Shown: in pieces, positions 52,646 to 61,896 of the stretch | Position numbering within the stretch: position 1 is the stretch's first letter | Layout of the letters: each line of letters starts with the position of its first letter | Source of the DNA: Peribacillus glennii | GTDB lineage: Bacteria; Bacillota; Bacilli; Bacillales; DSM-1321 | Direction: 5' to 3' | Assembly: GCF_003429105.1 (NCBI RefSeq) | Contig: NZ_QVTD01000016.1 | Span: forward strand, 1 to 64,000 | DNA length: 64,000 bases | The notes under the pieces: model-generated | Told to the model about the DNA's origin: nothing | The model's input: only the letters and a program-made list of their open reading frames with translations | Databases searched by the model: none | Program-made: the position numbers and the translations under genes

Positions 52646-54175
52646 ATGAATTTGTTTGAAGGTTTAGAACGAAACGCAATGTACAATGGTCAAAAACCAG
52701 CAATCCTTTTTAATGAGAGGGTGCATACTTATGCAGAATTCAACCGGGAAGCGAATCGAATTGCTAATGCCTTAATTAGTTTTGGCATTAAAAAAGGCGA
52801 TAAAGTTGCCATCATGATGAAAAATTCCGATCAGTTTCCTTTTATTTATTATGGAATCTTGAAAGCAGGCGGGGTTGTGGTTCCTGTCAATTTCCGCTTG
52901 ACGTCCAATGAAGTGAGCTATGTTTTACATGATTCCGATTCGATGATTGTATTTGCTGATGACGATCTATCAGAAACGATTAAAAAAGCGGCTGAAGGAA
53001 ACGATAAGGTCCGTTTGCAAGTGATGGTTGGTGCCACTAAAAAAGAAGATCAAATACTATTATCTGAGTTTCGCAGCTCTTCCACAGGAAACCCAGAAAT
53101 TGGTGTTTTAGAATCACATGATGCAGAAATTCTCTATACATCCGGCACTACGGGATTGCCGAAAGGAGTAGTACTTGACCATCATCGCATTCTCCACGTC
53201 GCATTCTCCACAATTATGACGATGAAAATCGACCCCCAGGATCATTTGTTGCATATTGCTCCCTTATTCCATTCAGCCCAACTTAATTTATTTATGGTCA
53301 CGGGAACAATGCTCGGTTGTACACAAGTGGTGCATCAAGAGTTTAACACGGTACAAGCCCTAACAGATATTGACCGTTATAAAATAAGTCTGTTCTTTGC
53401 CGTCCCGACGATGTATAACTTTTTGCTTCAGGTCCCGAATAGGGACCAATACGATTTATCAAGCGTAACGCGATGTGGATACGGAGCTGCTCCAATGCCG
53501 GTTGCCTTATTACAGCAATCGATGGCAATGTTTGGCACCGAACAATTTTATAATATGTGCGGCTTAACTGAAGGCGGTCCCGGTGGAGTGTTTTTATTGC
53601 CGGAAGAACATAAAACAAAGCTGGGTGCCAGCGGCAGGGCCTCTCATTTAACACATGCAAGAGTTGTTGACGAAAACGGTAAAGATATACAGCCTGGTGA
53701 AGTAGGAGAATTTATCATTCGCAGTGAAACCATCATGAAGGAATACTATAAAAAGCCAGAAGAAACGAAAAAAGCCCTAAAGAATGGATGGCTCTATACA
53801 GGTGACCTGGCTACAATTGATGGAGATGGATATATAACGCTGGTGGACCGTAAAAAAGACATGATCATTTCCGGTGGAGAAAATGTCTACTCGACTGAAG
53901 TCGAGCAGGTCCTATATAAACATCCAGATATTCTTGAAGTCGCCGTCATAGGCATTCCCCATGAGGTTTGGGGGGAAACGGTTGCAGCTGTTTTTGTACC
54001 AAAACCAGGGAAAGAGATCAATCTTGAAGGATTGCAGCAATTTTGCCGCCTGGAACTTGCCGGTTACAAAATACCGAGGGTTTTATATGAAATGGACCAA
54101 CTGCCCAGAAATGCTTCGGGAAAGGTATTGAAGTATCGGTTGCGCGAGGAATATCAGGGGATTGCTGTAAAGTAG
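52646..54175 (+). CDS. acyl-CoA synthetase (AMP-forming)
   Basis: 509 residues. ATP/AMP motif YTSGTTGLPKGVVLDH (about 168-183), GYGAAPMPVALLQQSM, YNMCGLTEGGPGGVF, the hinge region GWLYTGDLATIDGDGYITLV, DRKKDMIISGGENVYSTEVE, and the C-terminal catalytic Lys in LPRNASGKVLKYRLRE. It activates a carboxylic acid, probably a fatty acid, to its CoA thioester through an acyl-AMP. It matches fatty-acyl-CoA ligases of the LcfB/YhfL kind, but chain length cannot be told. AAAGGGGG precedes the ATG. A perfect cre site upstream suggests repression by CcpA in rich sugar, as for fat catabolism. Confidence 0.92.
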   Translation: MNLFEGLERNAMYNGQKPAILFNERVHTYAEFNREANRIANALISFGIKKGDKVAIMMKNSDQFPFIYYGILKAGGVVVPVNFRLTSNEVSYVLHDSDSMIVFADDDLSETIKKAAEGNDKVRLQVMVGATKKEDQILLSEFRSSSTGNPEIGVLESHDAEILYTSGTTGLPKGVVLDHHRILHVAFSTIMTMKIDPQDHLLHIAPLFHSAQLNLFMVTGTMLGCTQVVHQEFNTVQALTDIDRYKISLFFAVPTMYNFLLQVPNRDQYDLSSVTRCGYGAAPMPVALLQQSMAMFGTEQFYNMCGLTEGGPGGVFLLPEEHKTKLGASGRASHLTHARVVDENGKDIQPGEVGEFIIRSETIMKEYYKKPEETKKALKNGWLYTGDLATIDGDGYITLVDRKKDMIISGGENVYSTEVEQVLYKHPDILEVAVIGIPHEVWGETVAAVFVPKPGKEINLEGLQQFCRLELAGYKIPRVLYEMDQLPRNASGKVLKYRLREEYQGIAVK

Positions 54176-54396
54176 GATAATCAAGGCAATTGACTGTCAT
54201 TTGAGTAGGCTAGTACAGATTAAGATATAATCTTTCCTATTTTGTATTGCTTTCACTTCCATTTACTGTTACGATAAAAAAGAATTATTTTTGTTCGGTG
54301 TAAAGGATAGTATTAGTATTGGACTTTTCGTCTTGATGATCACTTTGGGCAAGGATAGTAATAATTGGGTGCGTTATGCACTAGGAGGCAACAAAT

Positions 54397-54597
54397 ATGG
54401 AACAAGGTACAGTTAAATGGTTTAATGCAGAAAAAGGTTTCGGATTTATCGAACGTGAAGGTGGAGACGATGTTTTCGTTCATTTCTCTGCAATTCAAAC
54501 TGAAGGTTTCAGATCATTAGACGAAGGCCAAAAAGTAACATTTGACGTTGAGCAAGGTGCTCGTGGACCTCAAGCTGCAAACGTTCAAAAAGCGTAA
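54397..54597 (+). CDS. cold-shock protein (Csp family)
   Basis: 66 residues. A single cold-shock domain with RNP1 (KGFGFIE) and RNP2 (VFVHFSAI), beginning [20 protein letters not shown] and ending [12 protein letters not shown]. It binds single-stranded RNA and DNA and acts as an RNA chaperone. TAGGAGG lies 10 nt before the ATG. The 210-bp leader between the acyl-CoA synthetase gene and this start is long enough for the structured 5' UTR typical of csp genes. A terminator follows. Confidence 0.95.
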   Translation: MEQGTVKWFNAEKGFGFIEREGGDDVFVHFSAIQTEGFRSLDEGQKVTFDVEQGARGPQAANVQKA

Positions 54598-54613
54598 TAT
54601 ATTTTTAAACCAG

Positions 54614-54645
54614 ACAGGTCCTTTTATAAAGGATCTGTTTTTTAT
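54614..54645 (+). terminator. terminator of the cold-shock gene
   Basis: ACAGGTCCTT pairs with AAGGATCTGT, loop 5, six T. Confidence 0.85.
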
Positions 54646-54906
54646 TATTTGTTTACTTAAAGTGAAAATGTTCCACTTGATTTCTTCGGTGGTTGATAAA
54701 TCCTCCAACACCTCTTGTATTGTCTCATACAACCCAACCACATGGAGTCAATTCCGTTGTTAAAGCGGCTTAAACACCGATTCCCTTCTTACTGATGGTC
54801 TGATTGATTTATTCGTTAATTAGGGCTAATAGCATTAAGTATTAACATAGATAGTTTTAAAAACGAATGTTATAATATTTCTACTTTACAATTCTAAGGA
54901 GTATTT

Positions 54907-55392
54907 ATGAATAAGTCTCATATCAAGCAAATGCAGGAGGAACTAACTGAACTTAGGAATCAACTTAACGAATTGGAACAACTAATCAAAGATATGTCAG
55001 TACCTGTCATACCTTCAATCATTCCGGAGACCTTTTTGCTGCCTATTACAGGCAAATTGGAACCGGAGAGATTTGAACTTATCATTTCACAGATATCGGA
55101 AAAAGTGTATTCTGAAGAAATTAACACCATTATCATTGATTTTAGTGCGATTGCTAAAAAAGAAATCGGTGACCTCGATTTATTCGGATACTATATTAAC
55201 AAGTTAAATTCAATACTCCAATTATTAGGTGTGGAAGTTCTTTATGTAGGGTTTACACCCATTGTATCCCAAGAGTTAGTGCGTTCAGGATTGCTGTTTA
55301 TTGACGCCAAAACATTCTTAACCTTTAGGTCTGCTCTTGATCATCTTATGAAGAAAAAGGGATTGAAATTAATACACGAGTCAGCTACTTAA
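54907..55392 (+). CDS. STAS-domain protein with N-terminal coiled coil
   Basis: 161 residues. A coiled coil (about 5-30: IKQMQEELTELRNQLNELEQ) leads into the link VPVIPSIIPETFLLPITG and a STAS domain (about 45-155: NTIIIDFSAIAKKEIGDLDL, LLGVEVLYVGFTPIVSQELV). The order is that of RsbR/RsbS-like stressosome proteins, with the coil replacing the usual sensor domain. The phospho-site in the DFSA loop is changed (AKKEIGD), so switching by phosphorylation is doubtful. It stands alone, 3.2 kb from the RsbR-type gene, and may be a partner of it. Confidence 0.8.
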   Translation: MNKSHIKQMQEELTELRNQLNELEQLIKDMSVPVIPSIIPETFLLPITGKLEPERFELIISQISEKVYSEEINTIIIDFSAIAKKEIGDLDLFGYYINKLNSILQLLGVEVLYVGFTPIVSQELVRSGLLFIDAKTFLTFRSALDHLMKKKGLKLIHESAT

Positions 55393-55718
55393 TGCTTTTT
55401 TCTAAAAAGCAAGTTCCTGCTACTTTGTCTTAATGTGTGCTTAATAGATATCTCTTAACTTTTATTATTGAAGAGGATGTCTATGTTCTCTAAGCGATGA
55501 GTCCGTAATGGCTGGAAGTTCGGGAAGGAAAGCATCACTACTTTGAAAAACAATTTACAACCATCCTAACTAAAAATGAACTCTCCTGCCATTTACGGAA
55601 GGTTTTGGTTTAGGGATGCCGAAGTGTCTTACTGAATTGATGGGCAAAGCAGTGTGGTGTATTGTATAAAAACAATAACATTTTATCACCCAAACCTTTA
55701 AATGAAGGGGGATTTTTG
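55393..55718. other. intergenic, no gene seen
   Basis: No convincing frame. The frame that begins at 55662 is in phase with the cupin gene but has no ribosome site of its own. Confidence 0.45.
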
Positions 55719-56063
55719 ATGACAATCAGTAAAATAAATGCCGAACATTATTTGTGGGGGAATCTTTGCGATGGTTGGCATCTGGTCAAAAATAACGACT
55801 TAAGTATCATTCATGAACGTATGCCTCCAAATACATATGAAGCAAGACATTACCATAATGTTTCCCGTCAGTTTTTCTTTGTGTTATCAGGCAAGGCTAC
55901 GCTTGAAGCCAATGGTGAACTTATAGAATTGAACCCCCAGGAAGGCTATGAAATACCGCCTCTGGTGCCACATCAAATGTTTAATAAAACGAATCTTGAT
56001 GTAGAATTTATAGTCACTTCTCAGCCGAATAGCAAGGGTGATAGAGTCTTATTAGAATTGTAA
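55719..56063 (+). CDS. cupin-domain protein
   Basis: 114 residues from ATG 55719, 9 nt after GAAGGGGG. A single small cupin barrel: SIIHERMPPNTYEARHYHNV, RQFFFVLSGKATLEANGELI, LNPQEGYEIPPLVPHQMFNK and VEFIVTSQPNSKGDRVLL carry the two conserved motifs (HYHNVSRQFFFVLSG and PPLVPHQ) with the metal-binding His. The function within the family is open. A DinB-family gene follows 75 nt later. Confidence 0.85.
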   Translation: MTISKINAEHYLWGNLCDGWHLVKNNDLSIIHERMPPNTYEARHYHNVSRQFFFVLSGKATLEANGELIELNPQEGYEIPPLVPHQMFNKTNLDVEFIVTSQPNSKGDRVLLEL

Positions 56064-56137
56064 TATTCATCCAGCTTATATAATAGTTCATATGGAACTT
56101 CCTTACTGCAATTATCATTGATTGGAGGCAGGTGTGA

Positions 56138-56620
56138 ATGGAAAAAAATGAGATGATTAGAAATGAAGTCTTGCAAGCGGTAGAGGGTATCTCAGTTGAT
56201 AAATTAAATGAAAAGTTGGAAGAAGGTAAATGGACCATAATGCAGGTACTTGAACATCTGTATTTAATGGAAAGGGCAATCACCCATGCTATTTCTGACC
56301 AATTGGCAAATGGCGAGAGTAAAACGGTAAAAGAAAAGCCGATTGAATTAACAGTCAATCGCTCGACTACAGTAAAGGCCCCTTCATTTGTCCATCCCTC
56401 CGAGGAATTTATAACACTCGCTGAAATGCACAATAAGCTTTCTCTATCGAGAGAAGCATTTTCTAAAATAGTGGATGCTGCAGATGATTCATTACTAGAG
56501 CAAAGGGGGTTCCCTCATCCAGTATTTGGTGAATTAAGCTTAAAACAATGGATTCCATTTGTAGGACTCCATGAAAAAAGACATCTTGCCCAAATCGAAG
56601 AATTAAAGAGAAAAATATGA
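56138..56620 (+). CDS. DinB-family protein
   Basis: 160 residues. Four-helix-bundle pattern of the DinB/YfiT superfamily: KLEEGKWTIMQVLEHLYLME (first His), SFVHPSEEFITLAEMHNKLS, LKQWIPFVGLHEKRHLAQIE (second and third His). The three His are typical metal ligands; family members include bacillithiol transferases and other thiol-dependent enzymes. The reaction cannot be fixed from sequence. GGAGGCAGG precedes the ATG. Confidence 0.88.
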   Translation: MEKNEMIRNEVLQAVEGISVDKLNEKLEEGKWTIMQVLEHLYLMERAITHAISDQLANGESKTVKEKPIELTVNRSTTVKAPSFVHPSEEFITLAEMHNKLSLSREAFSKIVDAADDSLLEQRGFPHPVFGELSLKQWIPFVGLHEKRHLAQIEELKRKI

Positions 56621-56875
56621 ACGGCATATGAAGCTCTTATTCACTTATATACGGAAAAGAAGAAGTAGTGAATAATCCCGTATTGTGTAACATGTTGATT
56701 TGTATTATAGTTGCTGATGGAAAGAAACAAAATAAAGACACAGATATGTGAAGGCATGTTACATCATTGTTGAGATTGTTCATTGTTGAGATTATTTAGA
56801 ACTTTCCAATCTTTTGTAAGAGTGCGGAAACAAACCGTCGTAAAATAATTATTTTCCAAACATTTGAGGTAAATA

Positions 56876-57082
56876 ATGCAGATTTATAGGTTAAAAAAAG
56901 ATTATAAAGATCACAAAAAAGGAGCTAAATTCTTACTTATCTCACATTCTGAATTCATTGGGGTTAAAGAATTTGTATTACAAACCCAAGATCTGAAGCA
57001 AAAGGTACTTGTGAGTGATCAAGAACTAAAGAGTCATTTTGTATTTTTGAATGAAAAGAAATCTTTTGTACAGGAGTTGTAA
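56876..57082 (+). CDS. small hypothetical protein, first gene of a pair
   Basis: 68 residues: MQIYRLKKDYKDHKKGAKFL, SEFIGVKEFVLQTQDLKQKV, LVSDQELKSHFVFLNEKKSF. A compact SH3-like or small beta protein by appearance (basic head, alternating strands). TGAGGTAA stands before the ATG. The next gene starts 3 nt after its stop, so the two are co-translated. Not recognised. Confidence 0.6.
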   Translation: MQIYRLKKDYKDHKKGAKFLLISHSEFIGVKEFVLQTQDLKQKVLVSDQELKSHFVFLNEKKSFVQEL

Positions 57083-57085
57083 ATA

Positions 57086-57277
57086 ATGAGAGAATTCATT
57101 CACGATTGTTTTATAGATGCGTTAGGAATGCCTCCGAGCGACGAACAAATCGATACTGTTATCAATAATATGCCAGCAGAATTAGTCAGTTTGGTTGAAA
57201 AATTGGGCGAAAATAATGCGGAAGTAAGAGAAAAAATATATGTATGGGTAAATGAAAACATTAATGATTTTTTATAA
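57086..57277 (+). CDS. small hypothetical acidic protein, second gene of a pair
   Basis: 63 residues, acidic and helical: FIHDCFIDALGMPPSDEQID, TVINNMPAELVSLVEKLGEN, EVREKIYVWVNENINDFL. CAGGAG lies within the end of the preceding gene. The basic first and acidic second protein, tightly spaced, could form a complex (a toxin-antitoxin-like layout), but neither sequence resembles a known toxin. The function is unknown. Confidence 0.6.
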   Translation: MREFIHDCFIDALGMPPSDEQIDTVINNMPAELVSLVEKLGENNAEVREKIYVWVNENINDFL

Positions 57278-57927
57278 AAAACTTGATGCTTAAGAATTGT
57301 GAATGCCAAATTAATTATAGTCATTGAAATAAAGTTATTAAAGGATTGAAGTGGACCAAAAAGATGAGCCTCTCCATTATTTTGGGTGCGGAATGGAAAG
57401 ATATGATCCTTATCTTATTGATTAATTGATTACTCCACTAGAAGTGGGTACCTAAAAGTTTCAATAGGCGCTTATGATCCATGTTCGTTTTTATTGGGTT
57501 CCACAAAGCGTCAAGTATCCATGAATTATCAGTTAGAACAATATTACATAGTTGCATTTCAGCACAGGAAATTTAAATTGCAAGGAAAAAAGGATTTATA
57601 TTAAAGTAAGGACAACTTCTGAAAAGGGTGTACTTTGATGGATCGATAATAATCGGTCTTTTTTTAACATCAAATATTGCAGATTCGGAGGGGTGCAGGA
57701 AAAGACGGTGTCTTGTTAAGCGTCTTTTGAAAAGCTGAGACCTTTGAATTATGTCCTTATATCCAAGATAATAACCTTATGGTATTATTAATAGTGCATT
57801 CTTAATATTCCAATAAATGGTGGAACGTAGAATTTTAGGTATGACGCGTTTTATGATGGCAAAGTTACCTTAGAAAAAGTTGGTTATCGAGTAATGCAAG
57901 TAAGGAATGATTTTGCGATAGATTAGG
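57278..57927. other. 650 bases with one gene remnant
   Basis: Apart from the degraded piece at 57421-57604 and a weak hairpin near 57645 (ATCGATAATAATCGGTC then T-run), no gene or site was recognised. Confidence 0.4.
57421..57604 (+). pseudogene. degraded secreted-protein fragment
   Basis: TPLEVGT, an in-frame stop or shift, then VSIGAYDPCSFLLGSTKRQV and MNYQLEQYYIVAFQHRKFKL ending KDLY. The even alternation of strands and the GAYDP/GSTKR turns look like a real beta-sandwich C-terminus. I do not recognise the family with confidence. Stops upstream remove the start. Confidence 0.35.
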
Positions 57928-57936
57928 GTGATCAAT

Positions 57937-60591
57937 ATGTTTGGATTCAAAAATTCACTTCTACGAGTAAATAGTGAAATGTTTCTCATTTTCTCCCTCT
58001 TGGTATTAGTCTTTTTTTCTTCAGCTTTTAAACTAACTTTAGTTTATGGAATTACATTTACTTTTACGAGTATTTTCATCTTTTTGGTGCTTCGCCTATT
58101 CGGACTTCCTCTTTCCATATTAACAAGTCTGCTAGCTCTTATTTTTGTTCCCCGCGATTTTACTAGTTTTGCTTATCATATTATTCTCATAATAGAAGTC
58201 ACATTTGTTGGTGCTTTTTTCTATAAAGGAAGAAAGGCAAAAATGTTCTTTGTAGATGCACTTTTCTGGTTGACCATTGGTTTGGCCGCCGTATTCTTTC
58301 TCAATCGAACATCCTTATCCGGTGACGCACTATCTTTTCAGATTTGCAAAGATATTATCAATGGTTTTTTTAATGTCCTAATTGCAGACATGCTTTTAGC
58401 ATATTTTCCTTTTTATAAACTGCTCAAAAGCGTTAAATTAAATAAAAATAATGTATCAATACACCAGTTTCTAACTCATATTACGTTAATTTCAATTCTA
58501 ATTCCGTTTTTTTTAAGTGTAGTGACCAATTCCTGGAATTTGCATGATTTTCTGGCTAATAATTCACTAAGACAAGCTGAGAATAGTGTGATTCGAATTG
58601 AAAAAGAGATGCTCCTTTGGAAGGAAGATGACCTTAAAAAGCTTTCATCATACGGAAGTTTTCAAATGAGCAAATTAAATGAGGTTGTTAAGCGTAATAA
58701 ATCACCGGAGTTTGACATCAGTATTTTGAATCTTCGCAATAACATAATCGCTTCCAGTTCACATGTGGTTTCATTGAAGAAAAAGTACGATTGGCGGAAT
58801 ATGTATAAGGTCAAAAAAGTTTCGAATGATGTTTATGAGGTGCTGCCAAAAGGTCAAGATGATGTCCTGCCTATTGTTAAATGGGAGGCAGGAAAATATG
58901 TTTATGTTAAACATATAGATTCGTTACCGCTAAAAGTAATTATTGAATTTCCTATCTCTCAATACCAAAAACAAATCTATAAAGATTTCTTAGACCAACT
59001 AGGTTTTTCGCTGTTATTCGCATTGTGTACAGTTATTCTCGTACTGGCTGTTAGCCGAATATTGATGAATAACCTAAAGCAATTAACGATTGTAACTACA
59101 GGCTTGCCCCAGAAACTATTTAAATTGGAAATGGTGGAGTGGCCGCAAAGCTATGTAGCTGAATTTCGGTTGCTCACTCAAAACCTGATGAAGATGTCTG
59201 ATAAACTGAAAGAATTATTCCAGGAAAGCCATGAAATGAATAGGCAGCTCAGGGACCGAACCAAAAAAATAAAGGAATCTGAAGACAAACTGCATCAATT
59301 GGCTTTTTATGACGTTCTGACCCGATTACCAAACCGCCTTCATTTCCAAACATACGTGAAGACTCTTATCAAAAATAATGCGACTAAACATTTAGCCATT
59401 ATTTTTATCGATTTAAATCAGTTTAAACGGATAAATGACACGTTAGGCCATGATGCTGGAGACACACTGCTTCAGTTGACCGCAAGTAAGCTTGGTACTT
59501 TGCATAATAACAAAAGAGAGGTTTTTCGGCTTGGCGGGGATGAATTTGTTATTGTCCATTGTGTTGAAAGCCAAGAAGAAGTAACTGGTACATTAGAACA
59601 AATTCTTAAAGAGTTTTCAACATGCTTTCCTATTCAAGGCCAGATGCTTTATATCACGGCGAGTTTGGGGATTAGCATGTATCCAGAAGATGGAACGGAC
59701 TTGGACACTTTAGTAAAGTGTGCGGATACTGCCATGTACATATCGAAGGAAAAAGGCGGAAATGTTCCCCAATTCTTTAATGAGTCCATGAGAAACAGAT
59801 TTCAAGAGCGTCTTTTAATTGAAAATGCATTGCGTGAAGCAGTTGAAAAAGGCTGCTTTGAGCTATTTTATCAACCAAAGACAGGTGCAGGTAAAGTAAC
59901 GAGCATGGAGGCTTTGCTTCGTTGGCAAGATCCTGTGCTAGGGTTTGTTTCACCCTCAACCTTCATTCCAATTGCAGAGGAAATTGGACTAATCTTGCAA
60001 ATTGATGAATGGTCACTCGTGCAAGCTTGCAGACAAAATAAAAGGTGGCACGATCAAGGTTTAAAGCGAATACCGATTTCAGCAAATTTATCTGCCAAAC
60101 ATTTTCAACAGGATTATTTGGTCTCCATGATAGAAAAGGTTTTGGATGAATCAGGCATGGCTCCTGAATATTTAAAATTGGAGATCACGGAAAGTGTATT
60201 TATCAACAATCCAAAGCATGTCGCGGAAGTCATCCATAAGTTAAAAAGTTTAGGCGTCCTCATTTCTATCGATGACTTTGGAAAGGGATATTCGTCCTTA
60301 TATCAGCTTCTCCAACTTCCAATTGATGAAATCAAGATTGACCGTCAATTTATTAAAGATATCGACCACAACGAAAAGAAAGCACTTTTAGTTGCATCCA
60401 TTCTCGATATTGCACGAGGACTTCAGCTTAACGTAGTCGCTGAAGGAGTGGAAACAGAGAAAGAAAAAGATTTATTGGTGCAAATGGGGTGCGATGAGCT
60501 TCAAGGTTATTTGTTTAGTCGTCCCATTAATGAAAAACACATGGTTAAATTCTTATCTGTGGAGGATAAAAGTGTAGCGAACTCGTTTTAA
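57937..60591 (+). CDS. membrane GGDEF-EAL protein (cyclic di-GMP synthesis/turnover)
   Basis: 884 residues from ATG 57937 behind TTAGGGTGATC (a GTG at 57928 is also possible). N-terminal six- to seven-helix membrane region (about 8-190), then an extracellular region (about 205-350) and another helix (about 355-375), a linker, a GGDEF domain with intact RLGGDEFVI (about 530-538), and a complete EAL domain: MEALLRWQDP (about 656), LEITESVF, ISIDDFGKGYSSLYQLLQLP, EIKIDRQFIKD, VVAEGVET and LQGYLFSRP. Both active sites are complete, but no RxxD I-site precedes the GGDEF motif. It may make or destroy cyclic di-GMP; which activity wins cannot be read. Confidence 0.92.
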   Translation: MFGFKNSLLRVNSEMFLIFSLLVLVFFSSAFKLTLVYGITFTFTSIFIFLVLRLFGLPLSILTSLLALIFVPRDFTSFAYHIILIIEVTFVGAFFYKGRKAKMFFVDALFWLTIGLAAVFFLNRTSLSGDALSFQICKDIINGFFNVLIADMLLAYFPFYKLLKSVKLNKNNVSIHQFLTHITLISILIPFFLSVVTNSWNLHDFLANNSLRQAENSVIRIEKEMLLWKEDDLKKLSSYGSFQMSKLNEVVKRNKSPEFDISILNLRNNIIASSSHVVSLKKKYDWRNMYKVKKVSNDVYEVLPKGQDDVLPIVKWEAGKYVYVKHIDSLPLKVIIEFPISQYQKQIYKDFLDQLGFSLLFALCTVILVLAVSRILMNNLKQLTIVTTGLPQKLFKLEMVEWPQSYVAEFRLLTQNLMKMSDKLKELFQESHEMNRQLRDRTKKIKESEDKLHQLAFYDVLTRLPNRLHFQTYVKTLIKNNATKHLAIIFIDLNQFKRINDTLGHDAGDTLLQLTASKLGTLHNNKREVFRLGGDEFVIVHCVESQEEVTGTLEQILKEFSTCFPIQGQMLYITASLGISMYPEDGTDLDTLVKCADTAMYISKEKGGNVPQFFNESMRNRFQERLLIENALREAVEKGCFELFYQPKTGAGKVTSMEALLRWQDPVLGFVSPSTFIPIAEEIGLILQIDEWSLVQACRQNKRWHDQGLKRIPISANLSAKHFQQDYLVSMIEKVLDESGMAPEYLKLEITESVFINNPKHVAEVIHKLKSLGVLISIDDFGKGYSSLYQLLQLPIDEIKIDRQFIKDIDHNEKKALLVASILDIARGLQLNVVAEGVETEKEKDLLVQMGCDELQGYLFSRPINEKHMVKFLSVEDKSVANSF

Positions 60592-60649
60592 GATTGGTTA
60601 TGATCTTGTTGTATTAAGCAGTATCTCAAGAAATAAATAAAAAATCAGA

Positions 60650-60686
60650 TAATACCAGCTGGAAATACAGGCTGGTATTTTATTTA
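60650..60686 (+). terminator. terminator of the GGDEF-EAL gene
   Basis: AATACCAGC pairs with GCTGGTATT, loop 11, T-rich end. Confidence 0.8.
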
Positions 60687-61135
60687 ACCTGGTTATAGTT
60701 ACATTCGGCTTCACGCGGCTGCGGCACTGCTTACTATTACAACAGTTATATCCTATTTTCACACAGGAGGCTCTGTTTTTCTTGATAGAAACCATTATGC
60801 TCTAGAGCTAAATAGCAGCCTTTTTTGCGGCTTATATTTTAGAGGTTTGTTAATAAGTTGTGTTTTTCATTATTCGAAAATATATCGGCTCAACCGGTTA
60901 TGGTAATAAAAGAAGGGTATAACTAATTAAATTTTTGTATTGTTCAAAGAAGAAAATAGGGACTAACCGTAACCGGACGATACTTTCTACTAATGAGCAC
61001 TTTTGCCATTTCTAACATGTTTTTTCTAAAAATAGATATCCTAAAGGTAAAGAAAAAACTATTGACGAGCATTCTACAGTTATTCTTTTAAGTTATTTGA
61101 ACTATAAATATCCTTTAAGAAGGGGAGATGTACTT
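60687..61135. other. intergenic, no gene seen
   Basis: About 450 bases. A small stem (AGCAGCC/GGCT near 60812-60833) is the only structure noted. Confidence 0.4.
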
Positions 61136-61819
61136 TTGAAACTTTATCAAGTAAGAAAAGGGCAATTTGTATATTATAACAATGAGTTACACAAAGTATA
61201 TGGCCTGAAACCAATGTATAAACTATCAGTCCATCTTATTAAGCTGAGGGACTTATCTCAGCATATAACAAATGCAGCTAGTGTGGAAAAATACATACCA
61301 AAGGAACTTGACAGCTTTATTTTTAATCATAAGGTATATACGCTCATTAATAATCGAAAACCTGAAGAAGGCGATTTGATTTTAATAAACAATCCGGCCC
61401 CTGATACCCTGGATCATTATTCGTTAAATGAAATTGAAGTGGTTGAAACTGTTGATAAAAAAGGGGTGATAACAAGCGACTCTAACGGTATTAAGCATAA
61501 TGAGTATTTATTAATGGTACCTGGCCGTGCTCCTGACAGCCAACCCATCACCTATAAAGAGATGGTAAATACTGAAGATGAATATTTAGATGAAGTTGAC
61601 CGCCAAATGATTCCTTACGGTGAACTGCCAAAGCTTGGGGACATCTATCGAAAGAAAGAAAGTGATGTTTTATTTGAAACTATGGTGGTAGCACTCAAAG
61701 GGCAGACTATTTTTCTCGGAGGCGGTTTAGAGTTGTCGCAGGAAGAGTTAATGGATACCGATAAGTGGGAATTCCAGTACAATCCCTTTGCTAAGGCACT
61801 TCATTCTTCTGATGGTTAA
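61136..61819 (+). CDS. hypothetical cytosolic protein
   Basis: 227 residues from TTG 61136, with AAGAAGGGGAGATG upstream; the longer frame from 61097 is judged read-in. Beta-rich throughout: KLYQVRKGQFVYYNNELHKV, ASVEKYIPKELDSFIFNHKV, EEGDLILINNPAPDTLDHYS, EVVETVDKKGVITSDSNGIK, VALKGQTIFLGGGLELSQEE. No membrane, Cys-pair or catalytic motif. It may be a chain of small barrel domains. Not recognised as a named family. It lies 77 nt before the BCCT transporter gene on the same strand. Confidence 0.6.
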   Translation: MKLYQVRKGQFVYYNNELHKVYGLKPMYKLSVHLIKLRDLSQHITNAASVEKYIPKELDSFIFNHKVYTLINNRKPEEGDLILINNPAPDTLDHYSLNEIEVVETVDKKGVITSDSNGIKHNEYLLMVPGRAPDSQPITYKEMVNTEDEYLDEVDRQMIPYGELPKLGDIYRKKESDVLFETMVVALKGQTIFLGGGLELSQEELMDTDKWEFQYNPFAKALHSSDG

Positions 61820-61896
61820 GGGACAAAGTATGCATAATACAGTGTTTTTTACACTACACCAAACACAATATTCTTCAAGCTCGCCAGGAGGTTTCT

